The notes under the pieces: generated by a model
The model's database searches: none
Seen by the model: the letters and a program-made list of their open reading frames with translations, nothing else
Told to the model about the DNA's origin: nothing
Program-made: the position numbers and the translations under genes
Part shown: in pieces, positions 8,208 through 16,512 of the stretch
Layout of the letters: the number at the start of each line of letters is the position of its first letter
How positions within the stretch are numbered: position 1 is the first letter of the stretch
NCBI GenBank assembly: GCA_023443515.1
Contig: JAEZUC010000097.1
Span: forward strand, 62,001-126,000
Source of the DNA: Bacillota bacterium
Lineage (GTDB): Bacteria > Bacillota > Clostridia > Acetivibrionales > DSM-1351
Direction of reading: 5' to 3'
DNA length: 64,000 nucleotides

Positions 8208-9383
8208 TTACGGCTTTATAACAATTATCTCAGTATTTTCAACCGCAGCATTTATAAGAGGTTCAAAATCAACAACAGATTCAGACGTTAATATTTTCTC
8301 AAGCTTTGGCTTGGTTTGAGGGTGTTTTGCAACAAACACGGTACAGCAGTCTTCATATGGAAGTACTGAAGTGTCAAAAGTTTCAATTCTCCTGGCTATA
8401 TCCACCACTTCTACTTTGTCCATACCAATCAACGGCCTGAAAACAGGCATATTTACAGCCGCATCAGTACAGTAAAGGCCATGCATGGTCTGACTGGCAA
8501 CCTGTCCCATACTTTCCCCTGTAATAAGTGCCATGGCATTTACTTTAACAGCTATTTGCTCTGCTATTTTCATCATAAGCCTTCTCATAATTATAGTAAG
8601 CTGCTCTTCCGGACAATTATCGTTGATTTTAAGTTGTATTTCGGTAAACGGAACAACGTGTAAACGGATTTTTCCGCAATACTGAGCCATTATCTGAGCC
8701 AAATCAATTACCTTTTGCTTTGCTCTTTCACTGGTGTATGGGTAGCTGTAGAAGTGAACTGCTTCAATCTCAACTCCTCTTTTACCCATCATCCAGCCTG
8801 CAACCGGGCTGTCAATCCCTCCCGACAGAAGCAGCATTGCTTTGCCGTTTGACCCCAGAGGCATACCTCCCTGGGCCTTCAACATTTCGGAATAAATATA
8901 AGTACTTTCTCTTACTTCAAGATACAGGATAAAATCAGGATTTTTAACGTCAACTGATAGCTTCGGAATATTTTCTAATATAAAGCCCCCAACATCAGCG
9001 CTGATTTCCGGTGACTGCATTGGAAATCTTTTGTTTCCTCTTTTTGTTTCTACCTTAAATGTTTTGTAGCCCTTTTCTTCTACAAGTTTAGAAGCCATTT
9101 TAAGAGAAGTATCCTTTATTATTTCATAGTCGGTTTCTACCTTCCACACAGGACTTACTGAAACAACACCGAATACCTTGGCTACTTTTGTCAGAACTGA
9201 ATCAAAGTCATAGTTTTCTTCCTGAGGTTCAATGTAAATCCTGCCCTGTGATTTAATTACCCTGGCTTTACCAAATTTGAAAATAGCATTTTTGATATTA
9301 CCAATAAGCTTATCTTCAAATACGGGCCTGTTTAAACCCTTTAGTATTATTTCTCCATAACGTACCAATATTATTTTATTCAT
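8208..9383 (-). CDS. thiI: tRNA 4-thiouridine synthase ThiI
   Basis: A 391-residue enzyme that adenylates uridine 8 of tRNA and inserts sulfur. An N-terminal ferredoxin-like plus THUMP region (about 1-165) binds tRNA, and the PP-loop pyrophosphatase domain carries SGGIDSPVAGW. The C-terminal rhodanese domain of E. coli ThiI is absent, as in Bacillus, where the partner cysteine desulfurase NifZ passes sulfur directly. That arrangement is repeated here: the gene overlaps the preceding desulfurase gene by four bases (ATGA) and has GGAGG six bases before its ATG. Confidence 0.95.
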   Translation of the reverse strand: MNKIILVRYGEIILKGLNRPVFEDKLIGNIKNAIFKFGKARVIKSQGRIYIEPQEENYDFDSVLTKVAKVFGVVSVSPVWKVETDYEIIKDTSLKMASKLVEEKGYKTFKVETKRGNKRFPMQSPEISADVGGFILENIPKLSVDVKNPDFILYLEVRESTYIYSEMLKAQGGMPLGSNGKAMLLLSGGIDSPVAGWMMGKRGVEIEAVHFYSYPYTSERAKQKVIDLAQIMAQYCGKIRLHVVPFTEIQLKINDNCPEEQLTIIMRRLMMKIAEQIAVKVNAMALITGESMGQVASQTMHGLYCTDAAVNMPVFRPLIGMDKVEVVDIARRIETFDTSVLPYEDCCTVFVAKHPQTKPKLEKILTSESVVDFEPLINAAVENTEIIVIKP

Positions 9384-10543
9384 CTCTTACCTCCACGTTT
9401 TATGCTGATTATGGGAATTATTTCTTTTAGTACCTCAATAGTCTCATCCAATTCACATTTAGTGTTGGCATGTGATAAGCTGAAACGTATTGCACCGTCT
9501 ATATATTTAGGGCTTACGCCCATGGCTTTTAATACATGGCTGTGGTGTGTCTTACGTGAAGAGCATGCAGAGCCGGTTGATACAAATATGTTTTTCTGTT
9601 CAAGGTGATGCAGCAGTACTTCTGATTTCAAATTCGGAAAAGATACGTTTATAATATATGGTGATGCATTTTCCGGCGAATTAACAACCGCATCCTCGAA
9701 TGTTTCCTTTATCCTTTTTACAAAATGATCCCTTAGTTCAACGGTTTTAGTGTAATTGTCCAGAAAGTTTGAAAATATTCTTTCTGATGCCAATCCAAAA
9801 CCGCAAATACCCGGAACATTTTCTGTACCTGATCTCAAGGTAGCTTCTTGACCGCCTCCTAATAAAACAGGTCTCAATCTCAGTCCTTTACGGATGTACA
9901 ATCCTCCAATTCCCTTTGGGCCGTGTATTTTATGAGAACTAAAAGACACTAAGTCGACATTACAGGTTGTCGGGTTAATGACTGTTTTACCAAAAGCCTG
10001 AACAGCATCAACATGAATTACTGCGTTCGGGCAGAGCTTTTTTCTTAAATTACAAATTTCTTCAACTGGCTGTATAGAACCTGTTTCATTATTAGTATGA
10101 ATGATGCTGATTATGGACGTTTCATTTGAAACCACATCCTTTAAAACATCTAGTCTGATAATACCGTTGCTGTCCACCGGAATATAATCTACTTTATACC
10201 CTTCCTGGGCCAATTGCTTGTACACCTCTAAAACGGATGGATGTTCTATTTCACTTGTTATGACATGCTTACCTGCTCTGGGGTTTGCTTTTAGATAACC
10301 TAAAATTGCCAGATTATTTGATTCTGTTCCTCCCGAAGTAAAGAAAATATCTTTTGACTCCACTTTTAAAGCTTCAGCAATCTGTGTTCTTGCTTTTTTT
10401 ACAAGATTCTCTGATTCAATACCTTTAGTATGTAATGAAGAAGGATTTCCGTAAAACTCTCTGCTTACTTTCGCAACATATTCAATAACGTCATCAAATG
10501 GCTTTGTTGTAGCACTGTTATCGAGATAAATCTCATTGTTCAT
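9380..10543 (-). CDS. Cysteine desulfurase (NifS/IscS-like), ThiI partner
   Basis: A 387-residue class V PLP aminotransferase that removes sulfur from cysteine as an enzyme-bound persulfide. It has the N-terminal YLDNSATTKP, the PLP-lysine motif SFSSHKIHGPKG and the active-site loop STGSACSSRKTHHSHVL with the catalytic cysteine. It is translationally coupled to thiI by a four-base overlap, so its main role is probably sulfur supply for tRNA thiolation, as with NifZ of B. subtilis. No iscU or other Fe-S scaffold gene is adjacent. The ribosome site is GAGAGG, six bases before the ATG. Confidence 0.93.
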   Translation of the reverse strand: MNNEIYLDNSATTKPFDDVIEYVAKVSREFYGNPSSLHTKGIESENLVKKARTQIAEALKVESKDIFFTSGGTESNNLAILGYLKANPRAGKHVITSEIEHPSVLEVYKQLAQEGYKVDYIPVDSNGIIRLDVLKDVVSNETSIISIIHTNNETGSIQPVEEICNLRKKLCPNAVIHVDAVQAFGKTVINPTTCNVDLVSFSSHKIHGPKGIGGLYIRKGLRLRPVLLGGGQEATLRSGTENVPGICGFGLASERIFSNFLDNYTKTVELRDHFVKRIKETFEDAVVNSPENASPYIINVSFPNLKSEVLLHHLEQKNIFVSTGSACSSRKTHHSHVLKAMGVSPKYIDGAIRFSLSHANTKCELDETIEVLKEIIPIISIKRGGKR

Positions 10544-10560
10544 ATATAACCTCTCATAAT

Positions 10561-10590
10561 TATAACTCGAGCAATTTATCCCGAGTTATA
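10561..10590. promoter_or_regulatory. Palindrome upstream of the cysteine desulfurase gene
   Basis: TATAACTCG at 10561-10569 and CGAGTTATA at 10582-10590 are perfect arms around a 12-base centre, 18 bases before the desulfurase start codon. It has no T tract on the minus strand, so it looks more like an operator or leader hairpin than a terminator. It may also be the end of the preceding transcript. Confidence 0.35.
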
Positions 10591-10634
10591 TACTGATTCA
10601 AATATATTATTAGTATATATTAATTTTTTATTTC

Positions 10635-10871
10635 TTATTGATTATTTTCTTTTTCAGTCAATTTTTTGCTGAGTTTCTTTACTTGTTCATTTGTTATGTG
10701 TTCTTTCATAAAGTCCTGAATAGTAATACTACGATATTCATCTACTTCATCAATACACTTTCCGCAATCATCACAGTGTTTTGAAGGCTCAAGATCGCAA
10801 ATATCGCATTCTCCACAGTCGATACATTCCCTATTATATAACTCACATTGATCATTCATTTTTACTTGCAC
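10635..10871 (-). CDS. Small eight-cysteine protein, possible mini-ferredoxin
   Basis: A 78-residue acidic protein I do not recognise with certainty. It has eight cysteines in its first half: CIDCGECDIC gives four at C-x2-C-x2-C-x2-C spacing, and CDDCGKC gives three more, with one further upstream. Eight cysteines in such spacing could hold two Fe-S clusters or zinc. The C-terminal half is a charged helix. It begins 51 bases after the last gene of the Ehr complex on the same strand and is probably in that operon. The start is uncertain: a GTG at 10871 lies inside a hairpin, and the ATG at 10859 is an alternative; the AAGGAGGG site is 24 bases from the GTG in linear distance. Confidence 0.6.
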   Translation of the reverse strand: MQVKMNDQCELYNRECIDCGECDICDLEPSKHCDDCGKCIDEVDEYRSITIQDFMKEHITNEQVKKLSKKLTEKENNQ

Positions 10872-10891
10872 GATTAATCTTAAAAATCGTG
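10869..10891 (-). promoter_or_regulatory. Hairpin between ribosome site and start codon of the small cysteine-rich gene
   Basis: CACGATT and AATCGTG form a perfect seven-base stem with a nine-base loop. It lies between the AAGGAGGG site (10896-10903) and the ATG at 10859, and it buries the upstream GTG. If it forms, the ribosome site is brought to about 13 bases from the ATG, so it may decide the start or regulate translation. Confidence 0.45.
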
Positions 10892-10922
10892 TCTACCCTC
10901 CTTCTTGCATGATATATAAAAT

Positions 10923-11723
10923 CTATAAGCGTCCTACGGCTTTTAGTATACCATAAATTAATGCCTGAGGCCTAGGGGGGCAACCCGGAATATATACATC
11001 TACAGGTAAAATCGTATCAATCCCATTTCTTCCTGCATAACTATCCTTGAAAAGTCCGCCACTGCACGCGCAGGCTCCTACAGCTACTACCAGTTTAGGG
11101 GATGGTGTGGCATTATAGGTTTTGACTAAGGCTTCCTCCATGTTTCTTGAAACGCAACCCGTTACCAGAAGCATATCAGCATGTCTTGGAGATGCAACAA
11201 AGTGTATGCCAAACCTTTCAATATCATTGTATACCCCGTTTAGCGCCTGAATTTCATAATCACAACCATTGCAGGATCCTGCATCAACTTCCCTGATATG
11301 CAGACTTCTTCCAAACTTTTTACCGATATTTTCATTTAATTTTTTACCGAGTAGTTCATAATCAGTGCCAATTAAATCTTCATCTTTGACATACAACGGA
11401 GTAGCTCTAAGCAAATCCCTACTTTTTTGAGCAAGCTCAAATTTATTGGATAAGCTTAGGGCATTATTTGAACAGGCTTCTTCACAAAATCTGCAGAATA
11501 TGCACTCATCAACATTAACTGCAGGAAATTTTTCTCTTTGTCCGTCTTTTTCGGCTAGAACTACTGCTCCTGTGGGGCATGCTGCAATACATTTCCCGCA
11601 CCGGATGCACTTTGAATAATCAAACTCAGGAATACCTGTAATATAAGTACTTTTTGTATTCTTTTTAGGATACTCTACAGTAACCGTACCATGTTGTATC
11701 ATCTTTTTTAGTATATTATACAT
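10923..11723 (-). CDS. Ehr complex small subunit fused to a 2[4Fe-4S] ferredoxin (HycF-HycG/NuoI-NuoB type)
   Basis: A 266-residue peripheral subunit of a complex-I-like membrane complex. Residues 39-49 (CIRCGKCIAACP) and 74-84 (CIFCRFCEEACS) are two classical [4Fe-4S] sites of the NuoI/HycF type. Residues about 140-266 are the NuoB/HycG domain that carries the cluster nearest the active site, with ligands in SCNGCD (C151, C154), VGACACSGG (C218 or C220) and GCPPRP (C248). In most hydrogenase-4 and formate-hydrogenlyase operons these two parts are separate genes, so the fusion is noteworthy. It is the last core gene of the six-gene operon. AGGAGG lies four bases before the ATG. Confidence 0.9.
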   Translation of the reverse strand: MYNILKKMIQHGTVTVEYPKKNTKSTYITGIPEFDYSKCIRCGKCIAACPTGAVVLAEKDGQREKFPAVNVDECIFCRFCEEACSNNALSLSNKFELAQKSRDLLRATPLYVKDEDLIGTDYELLGKKLNENIGKKFGRSLHIREVDAGSCNGCDYEIQALNGVYNDIERFGIHFVASPRHADMLLVTGCVSRNMEEALVKTYNATPSPKLVVAVGACACSGGLFKDSYAGRNGIDTILPVDVYIPGCPPRPQALIYGILKAVGRL

Positions 11724-11746
11724 TATTCCTCCTAATACGTGCAGTT

Positions 11747-13339
11747 TTATAAATCGTTTCCTGCATACGAGAGATTAAAGCTTTTATTTATCAGCGGAAA
11801 GTCCGTCAATGTATTTGTATTGACTGCATGACAAAGAACCGGCCAGTTACAGAAGGACGCTGTTCTTACTTTATAGCGGAAGATAGTGTTATTTTCGCCT
11901 GTCATTACAAAATGTAAATTTTCACCCCTTGGAGACTCAGTCATCCCAAATGCATAGGAATATGGCTTCAGGTCTCCAATATCAACAGATACCGGTCCAT
12001 CCTCAGGCATTTTTTCCAATGCCTGCCGTATAATACTTATTGACTCAAATATTTCTTCTATTTTAACATTCATTCTACAGTTGATATCACAATTATTGTG
12101 TTCCGGAACTTTGAATTTCAGTTTTGAATATGCAGCGTATGGAAATTCCTTTCTAACATCAGTTTTTATACCGCTGGCTCTTCCTCCCGGCCCTACAGCA
12201 TTCAAATCAGTTGCTATGGACTTCTTTAGTATCCCTGTGTGCTCTACTCTGTCTATAAACATTCCGTTATTTTTTATAATAGCTACCGTTTCCTTGAACT
12301 CTTTATCCAGCTTGTTAATGCATTCCAGAATGATCTTTTCATTGTTACATACAAAGTCACGTCGTAAACCACCGGGCTTATTAGTATTTCTGAGAAATCT
12401 GCTGCCTGTCAGTTGTTCATTCAGAAGTTGTACCCATCTCCTTATCATTCCCAGCTGGCCTGTTGGAAATATATAAGCCGTATCTACACACAGCCCTGAT
12501 ATATCACCTAAATGACCACATATGCGTTCAAGTTCAGCAAATATTACTCTTGAATAAGCTGCACGTTCCGGAATATATGTTATACTATTAAGCTTTTCAA
12601 TTGCCTGACAAAAAGCCAGTGAATTAGTAAAGGTCTCATCACCTGAAATTCTTTCTGAAAACAAAAGAACCTTCATATAATGCTGGTTTTCACAAAGTTT
12701 CTCAAGACCACGGTGTACATAATATAGTTTTGCTTCAAGATTTATTATTGGTTCGCCTGCTACACTGAATCGGAAATGGCCCGGTTCGATAATACCTGCA
12801 TGAACGGGTCCCACCGGCACTTCAAAAACGCCCTTGCCAGTTATATCTGAAAATTCTAACTCCCGCTTTTGAAACGGAATATGTGCGTCGGCTTTGAAGT
12901 CCCTCCTTAATGGGTGAACGTTTAAAGGAAAATTTCCGTGATGTACCAGCTCTCTGCCGTCAGGGCATCCTTCAAATTCTACACCATACATATCATGAAT
13001 CTCACGTTCATACAAGCTTGCAGCCGGTACATCCAATGCTATGGAATCAAGCCTTGCTGAACCGTCATTTTCAAGTTTTGAATACAGTGTAACTAGTGTA
13101 TTTGATGACCTTACCGCAAAAGTGTAATATACGTTAAGCTTATTGTCAATTGGTGTGGTATCATTGGCAAATAAATCAACAAGCACACATTCAATATTTT
13201 TATAAACATTAATGCAGTCCTCCTTCACAGTAGAAGGAGAAATACAGAAGTAGACTTCATTTTCGTTGTTAAGTCTGCTGTCGAGTACATGAGAGGATAA
13301 TAATTTCTTTATAGCATCCATTATTGCTTCCGAAACCAT
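11747..13339 (-). CDS. Ehr complex large subunit (NuoC-NuoD/HycE-like) lacking the NiFe site
   Basis: A 530-residue fusion of a NuoC-like domain (about 1-150, with HPLRRDF) and a NuoD/hydrogenase large-subunit domain (about 160-530, with GPVHAGIIEPGHFRF). Catalytic group 4 hydrogenases bind nickel through two CxxC motifs. Here the first is RISGDETF (230-237), with Ser and Glu at the cysteine positions. The C-terminal CYSC of HycE is SYAG (524-527). All four nickel ligands are missing, so it cannot be an active [NiFe] hydrogenase. This defines an Ehr (energy-converting hydrogenase-related) complex. The C-terminus ends right after the motif, so there is no cleaved maturation peptide. Its redox partner is unknown. 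Confidence 0.9.
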   Translation of the reverse strand: MVSEAIMDAIKKLLSSHVLDSRLNNENEVYFCISPSTVKEDCINVYKNIECVLVDLFANDTTPIDNKLNVYYTFAVRSSNTLVTLYSKLENDGSARLDSIALDVPAASLYEREIHDMYGVEFEGCPDGRELVHHGNFPLNVHPLRRDFKADAHIPFQKRELEFSDITGKGVFEVPVGPVHAGIIEPGHFRFSVAGEPIINLEAKLYYVHRGLEKLCENQHYMKVLLFSERISGDETFTNSLAFCQAIEKLNSITYIPERAAYSRVIFAELERICGHLGDISGLCVDTAYIFPTGQLGMIRRWVQLLNEQLTGSRFLRNTNKPGGLRRDFVCNNEKIILECINKLDKEFKETVAIIKNNGMFIDRVEHTGILKKSIATDLNAVGPGGRASGIKTDVRKEFPYAAYSKLKFKVPEHNNCDINCRMNVKIEEIFESISIIRQALEKMPEDGPVSVDIGDLKPYSYAFGMTESPRGENLHFVMTGENNTIFRYKVRTASFCNWPVLCHAVNTNTLTDFPLINKSFNLSYAGNDL

Positions 13340-13342
13340 AAG

Positions 13343-14830
13343 CTACTCCCCCAATCCCAGTATAATATTGGTTGTATTGTCCATTAACTCTTTGAAAGGC
13401 GTCGGAATATATATCCCTGCCAAAAGTGTAATACATAATAGAATAATAAGCACCGCAGGTCCGATAATATCCAATTCTCCCTGTTTTATTTCAGGATTGC
13501 TATTCTTACCATAGAACATTTTTCCTAACTGTTTAGTAAAACCGGCAAAAACCATTGAAAGAAAGATTAACAGCAAGACTGTTGCAATATAATTTTTTGC
13601 AAATAAAGTACCTACAACAGTGTTAAATTCGCTCATAAAGACACCAAAAGGAGGCATACCGGTTATGGCAAACGTACCAAGGACGAAAACAATTCCCGTT
13701 ACAGGCATTGTTTTTATAAGACCATGAATACTGGAAATCTTTTTGGTGTGGTACTTTAAGTAAACATTGCCCGTTGTTAGAAACAGCATCAGTTTTGTCA
13801 TTGCATGATTAAAGGTATGATAAAGTGCCGCAAAAATGCTTATAGGCGTACAAATTCCGAGACCTAGGGCTATTATTCCCATGTGTTCAATACTGGAATA
13901 CGCCAATATCCGTTTATAATCCTGCTGAACCAGTATGAATACAGCTGCAGTACCGATTGAAAGTAAACTCAGTACAATCAGCAAATTTCCGGTGTAATCG
14001 CTGCTACCCAAGCCTTTATTTACTATTGACATAACCCTTATTACTCCGTACATTGCAGTATTCAGCAATACTCCTGACAAAAGTGCGCTTACAGGAGAAG
14101 GGGCCTGACTGTGAGCATCCGGGAGCCACGTATGCATAGGTGAAAAACCAACCTTTGTCCCAAAACCTATTAATATAAAAATAAATGCAATTTTTAAAAT
14201 ACTTGGGTCAAGTGCAATTGCATATTTGATAAGATAGCTCCAATCCAGTCCCGAAATCCTTGCTCCTCCCAATTTAACAGTTGACGAATAAAACAGGAGG
14301 ATAATCCCGAGAAGGGCAAAGGCAATACCAACAGAGCAAATAATAAGGTACTTCCAAGCTGCTTCAATTGCACGCTTGTTGTTGTAAAAGCCTACTAAAA
14401 ACGCAGAGGCCAGAGTAGTAGCTTCAATAGCAATCCACATAACACCCATATTACGAGTAGTTAAAGCCATTATCATTGACAATACAAATGCATTAGATAA
14501 TGAATAATATAACTTTAGTTTACCTAAAGTTATAACCTTTTTCTTCAATTCCTGTTCAAAGTAACTTATTGAATAGAGAGAAACTAAAAAGAATGCCAGT
14601 GTAGTTATAAAAAGTATATAACCACTTAGTGAGTCCATATAAAAGATATTCTTCAATAATCCTGAGCTTTCAATCACCTTATACTTATTAATATCAATAA
14701 GCGACATAATTGATATTAATAATAATCCTGATGCCCCAATTAAATTTATAATATGTATAAATAACTTATTTTTACTGACCCATACCAGCCCGCCTGCCAG
14801 TACCGGAATAACTACAAATGCCGGAATCAT
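13343..14830 (-). CDS. Ehr complex antiporter-like subunit (HyfF/NuoN-M type)
   Basis: A 495-residue membrane protein with about 14 helices, related to NuoM/NuoN and Mrp antiporter subunits. The core motif HTWLPDAHSQAPSPVSALLSG is partly shown by HTWLPDAHSQAPS at about residue 230, preceded by GFGTKVGFSPM with a conserved lysine. These residues belong to the proton or sodium channel. An amphipathic HyfF-like end follows. The gene sits between the large-subunit gene (three bases away) and hyfE. A GGGAGG lies four bases before the ATG. It should pump ions in response to redox change in the peripheral arm. Confidence 0.88.
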   Translation of the reverse strand: MIPAFVVIPVLAGGLVWVSKNKLFIHIINLIGASGLLLISIMSLIDINKYKVIESSGLLKNIFYMDSLSGYILFITTLAFFLVSLYSISYFEQELKKKVITLGKLKLYYSLSNAFVLSMIMALTTRNMGVMWIAIEATTLASAFLVGFYNNKRAIEAAWKYLIICSVGIAFALLGIILLFYSSTVKLGGARISGLDWSYLIKYAIALDPSILKIAFIFILIGFGTKVGFSPMHTWLPDAHSQAPSPVSALLSGVLLNTAMYGVIRVMSIVNKGLGSSDYTGNLLIVLSLLSIGTAAVFILVQQDYKRILAYSSIEHMGIIALGLGICTPISIFAALYHTFNHAMTKLMLFLTTGNVYLKYHTKKISSIHGLIKTMPVTGIVFVLGTFAITGMPPFGVFMSEFNTVVGTLFAKNYIATVLLLIFLSMVFAGFTKQLGKMFYGKNSNPEIKQGELDIIGPAVLIILLCITLLAGIYIPTPFKELMDNTTNIILGLGE

Positions 14831-14855
14831 ATACCCTCCCTGAAGCTCACTTTAT

Positions 14856-15518
14856 TTATCCTTTTAAGTGGTTTAATTTGTTTATATCTATAGAATCAAA
14901 AGTGTTATTTATCTTAAAAACAAATATACCCATAATCAAAAATGCAGTTAATAAATCAAAGAAAAGACCAAGTTCAACAATCATCGGCATTCCGTCAGTA
15001 GTCATCATAGCCGCCAGAAACAGCCCGTTTTCTATTACAAGAAAGCCAACAATCTGTCCCAATGCCTTTTTTCTGCTAATCATGAAGAATAATCCAATCA
15101 TAACAACTGATAAAGAGTAAATAAGATAATTCTTAGTTGCCGGATTTGTAATACCTTCTATATGATATACTACATACCAGCACAGAACAACCAACCCGCA
15201 ACATATAAGCATAGATATGGGAATATTTATAAAAAAGTCCTTTTCTACCTTGTATTCCACTCTGTCAGAGGTTCTTCTCATAGCCATCGGTATTATTATT
15301 ACTTTGAATACTACAATCAGTACAAATATAAAAATAACCTCATCGAATTTTTTTGACTCAACCATACTTTTAACTGAAACAATAAGTGAAACCAAAGCAA
15401 GTAGCAGTGATTGTAGTCTAAATGTTGCAATATAGGCATTTTGACGCTTATTTGCCACAAGCGTCAAAGATGAAATCAATATAAGAATTGCTAAAAGATT
15501 TAATGCGTTATTATACAT
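14856..15518 (-). CDS. Ehr complex small membrane subunit (HyfE/NuoK type)
   Basis: A 220-residue protein with about seven hydrophobic helices, matching HyfE of hydrogenase-4, whose C-terminal part is NuoK-like (MISRKKALGQIVGFLVIENGLF). The start chosen is the ATG at 15518 (MYNNALN), because GGAGG lies seven bases before it; an upstream ATG at 15536 would place that site inside the gene. It provides part of the ion-channel path between the HyfB/HyfF pumps and the HyfC subunit. Confidence 0.85.
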   Translation of the reverse strand: MYNNALNLLAILILISSLTLVANKRQNAYIATFRLQSLLLALVSLIVSVKSMVESKKFDEVIFIFVLIVVFKVIIIPMAMRRTSDRVEYKVEKDFFINIPISMLICCGLVVLCWYVVYHIEGITNPATKNYLIYSLSVVMIGLFFMISRKKALGQIVGFLVIENGLFLAAMMTTDGMPMIVELGLFFDLLTAFLIMGIFVFKINNTFDSIDINKLNHLKG

Positions 15519-15542
15519 TAATTTACCTCCATCCATATTGTT

Positions 15543-16481
15543 TTATCTTAAAACAAAGCTCGTTAAAAAACCTAAAACAGAAATAATAAGAGCAATTGCA
15601 GCATAGTTTGGAAGACTGAAAAGTCTGAACTTGACTGTATTTATCTCAATAACACTTACTAACAAAGTAATTATAAACAGTTTTAGCAGGTAAATACCGA
15701 GCCCCACTAATATATTATCCATGTTCAAACCGACAGGAATTATTATATTTGCCATAAATGTCATAAATACCAATTGCTTTAAATAAGTACCCATTTGAAT
15801 GAAAGCAAGATGTCTCCCTGAGTGCTCTAAAATCATTGCTTCGTGAACCATAGTGAGCTCAAGATGAGTTGAAGGATCATCCACCGGAATCCGGGAGGAT
15901 TCTGCAATCATTACCATTAGCATGGCTACAAAAAGCAGGATATTTATAGTAGAAAAACCACTTGTACCGTTATTTACTATGCTTTCATATATTGAAATAA
16001 CATTTGTTGTGGCAAACTGTGGGTTTGCACCGACTGTAATGATAATAATAAAAAGAGCGGGTTCAACTAACGCTGAAACCAGTAATTCCCTGCTACTCCC
16101 CATTCCTCCGAAAGTGCTTCCGGTATCCAGCCCTGCAAGGGCTATAAAAATACGCCCCGCTACCAAAATGTAAACTATGACAAGAAGATCGGTATAAAAG
16201 GAAAACCCTTTAAGCTGATATACTACAGGCAAGCACATAACTGCAACAAGGGAAGTTATGAAATAAGCATATGGTGCTATAGTATAAATCCATGAAGATG
16301 TGCTTGAAACCACCAAATCTTTTTTTAACAACTTTGCAAGATCATAATAGGGTTGAAAAATTGAAGCACCTATTTTATGCTGTATCTTTGATTTGATTTT
16401 CCTTATTACCCCTGTAAACAGAGGGGCTATTAAAAGTAAAAAACACATTTGAAAAATAAATTTTAAAATTGAAGCTACCAT
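15543..16481 (-). CDS. Ehr complex membrane anchor subunit (HyfC/HycD/NuoH type)
   Basis: A 312-residue protein with about eight membrane helices, homologous to NuoH and HycD. The segment FQPYYDLAKLLKKD near residue 40 and the loop DDPSTHLELTMVHEAM with acidic residues are conserved. In complex I the matching loop contacts the quinone cavity; in hydrogenases it links the NiFe module to the pumps. GMGSSRELLVSALVEPA is also typical. It is the physical link between the peripheral arm and the antiporter-like subunits. The ribosome site AAGGAA is weak. Confidence 0.9.
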   Translation of the reverse strand: MVASILKFIFQMCFLLLIAPLFTGVIRKIKSKIQHKIGASIFQPYYDLAKLLKKDLVVSSTSSWIYTIAPYAYFITSLVAVMCLPVVYQLKGFSFYTDLLVIVYILVAGRIFIALAGLDTGSTFGGMGSSRELLVSALVEPALFIIIITVGANPQFATTNVISIYESIVNNGTSGFSTINILLFVAMLMVMIAESSRIPVDDPSTHLELTMVHEAMILEHSGRHLAFIQMGTYLKQLVFMTFMANIIIPVGLNMDNILVGLGIYLLKLFIITLLVSVIEINTVKFRLFSLPNYAAIALIISVLGFLTSFVLR

Positions 16482-16512
16482 ATGTACGTTCCTTTTTCAT
16501 AATTTTATATAA

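Noticed and set aside
10591..10634. AT-rich palindrome TATATACT/AGTATATA downstream of the cysteine-rich gene
   Set aside because: Such palindromes are expected by chance in AT-rich intergenic DNA and no function can be supported.
11747..13339. Active [NiFe] hydrogenase large subunit (HycE/EchE)
   Set aside because: Both CxxC nickel motifs are replaced (RISGDETF and SYAG), so it is classed as an Ehr complex.
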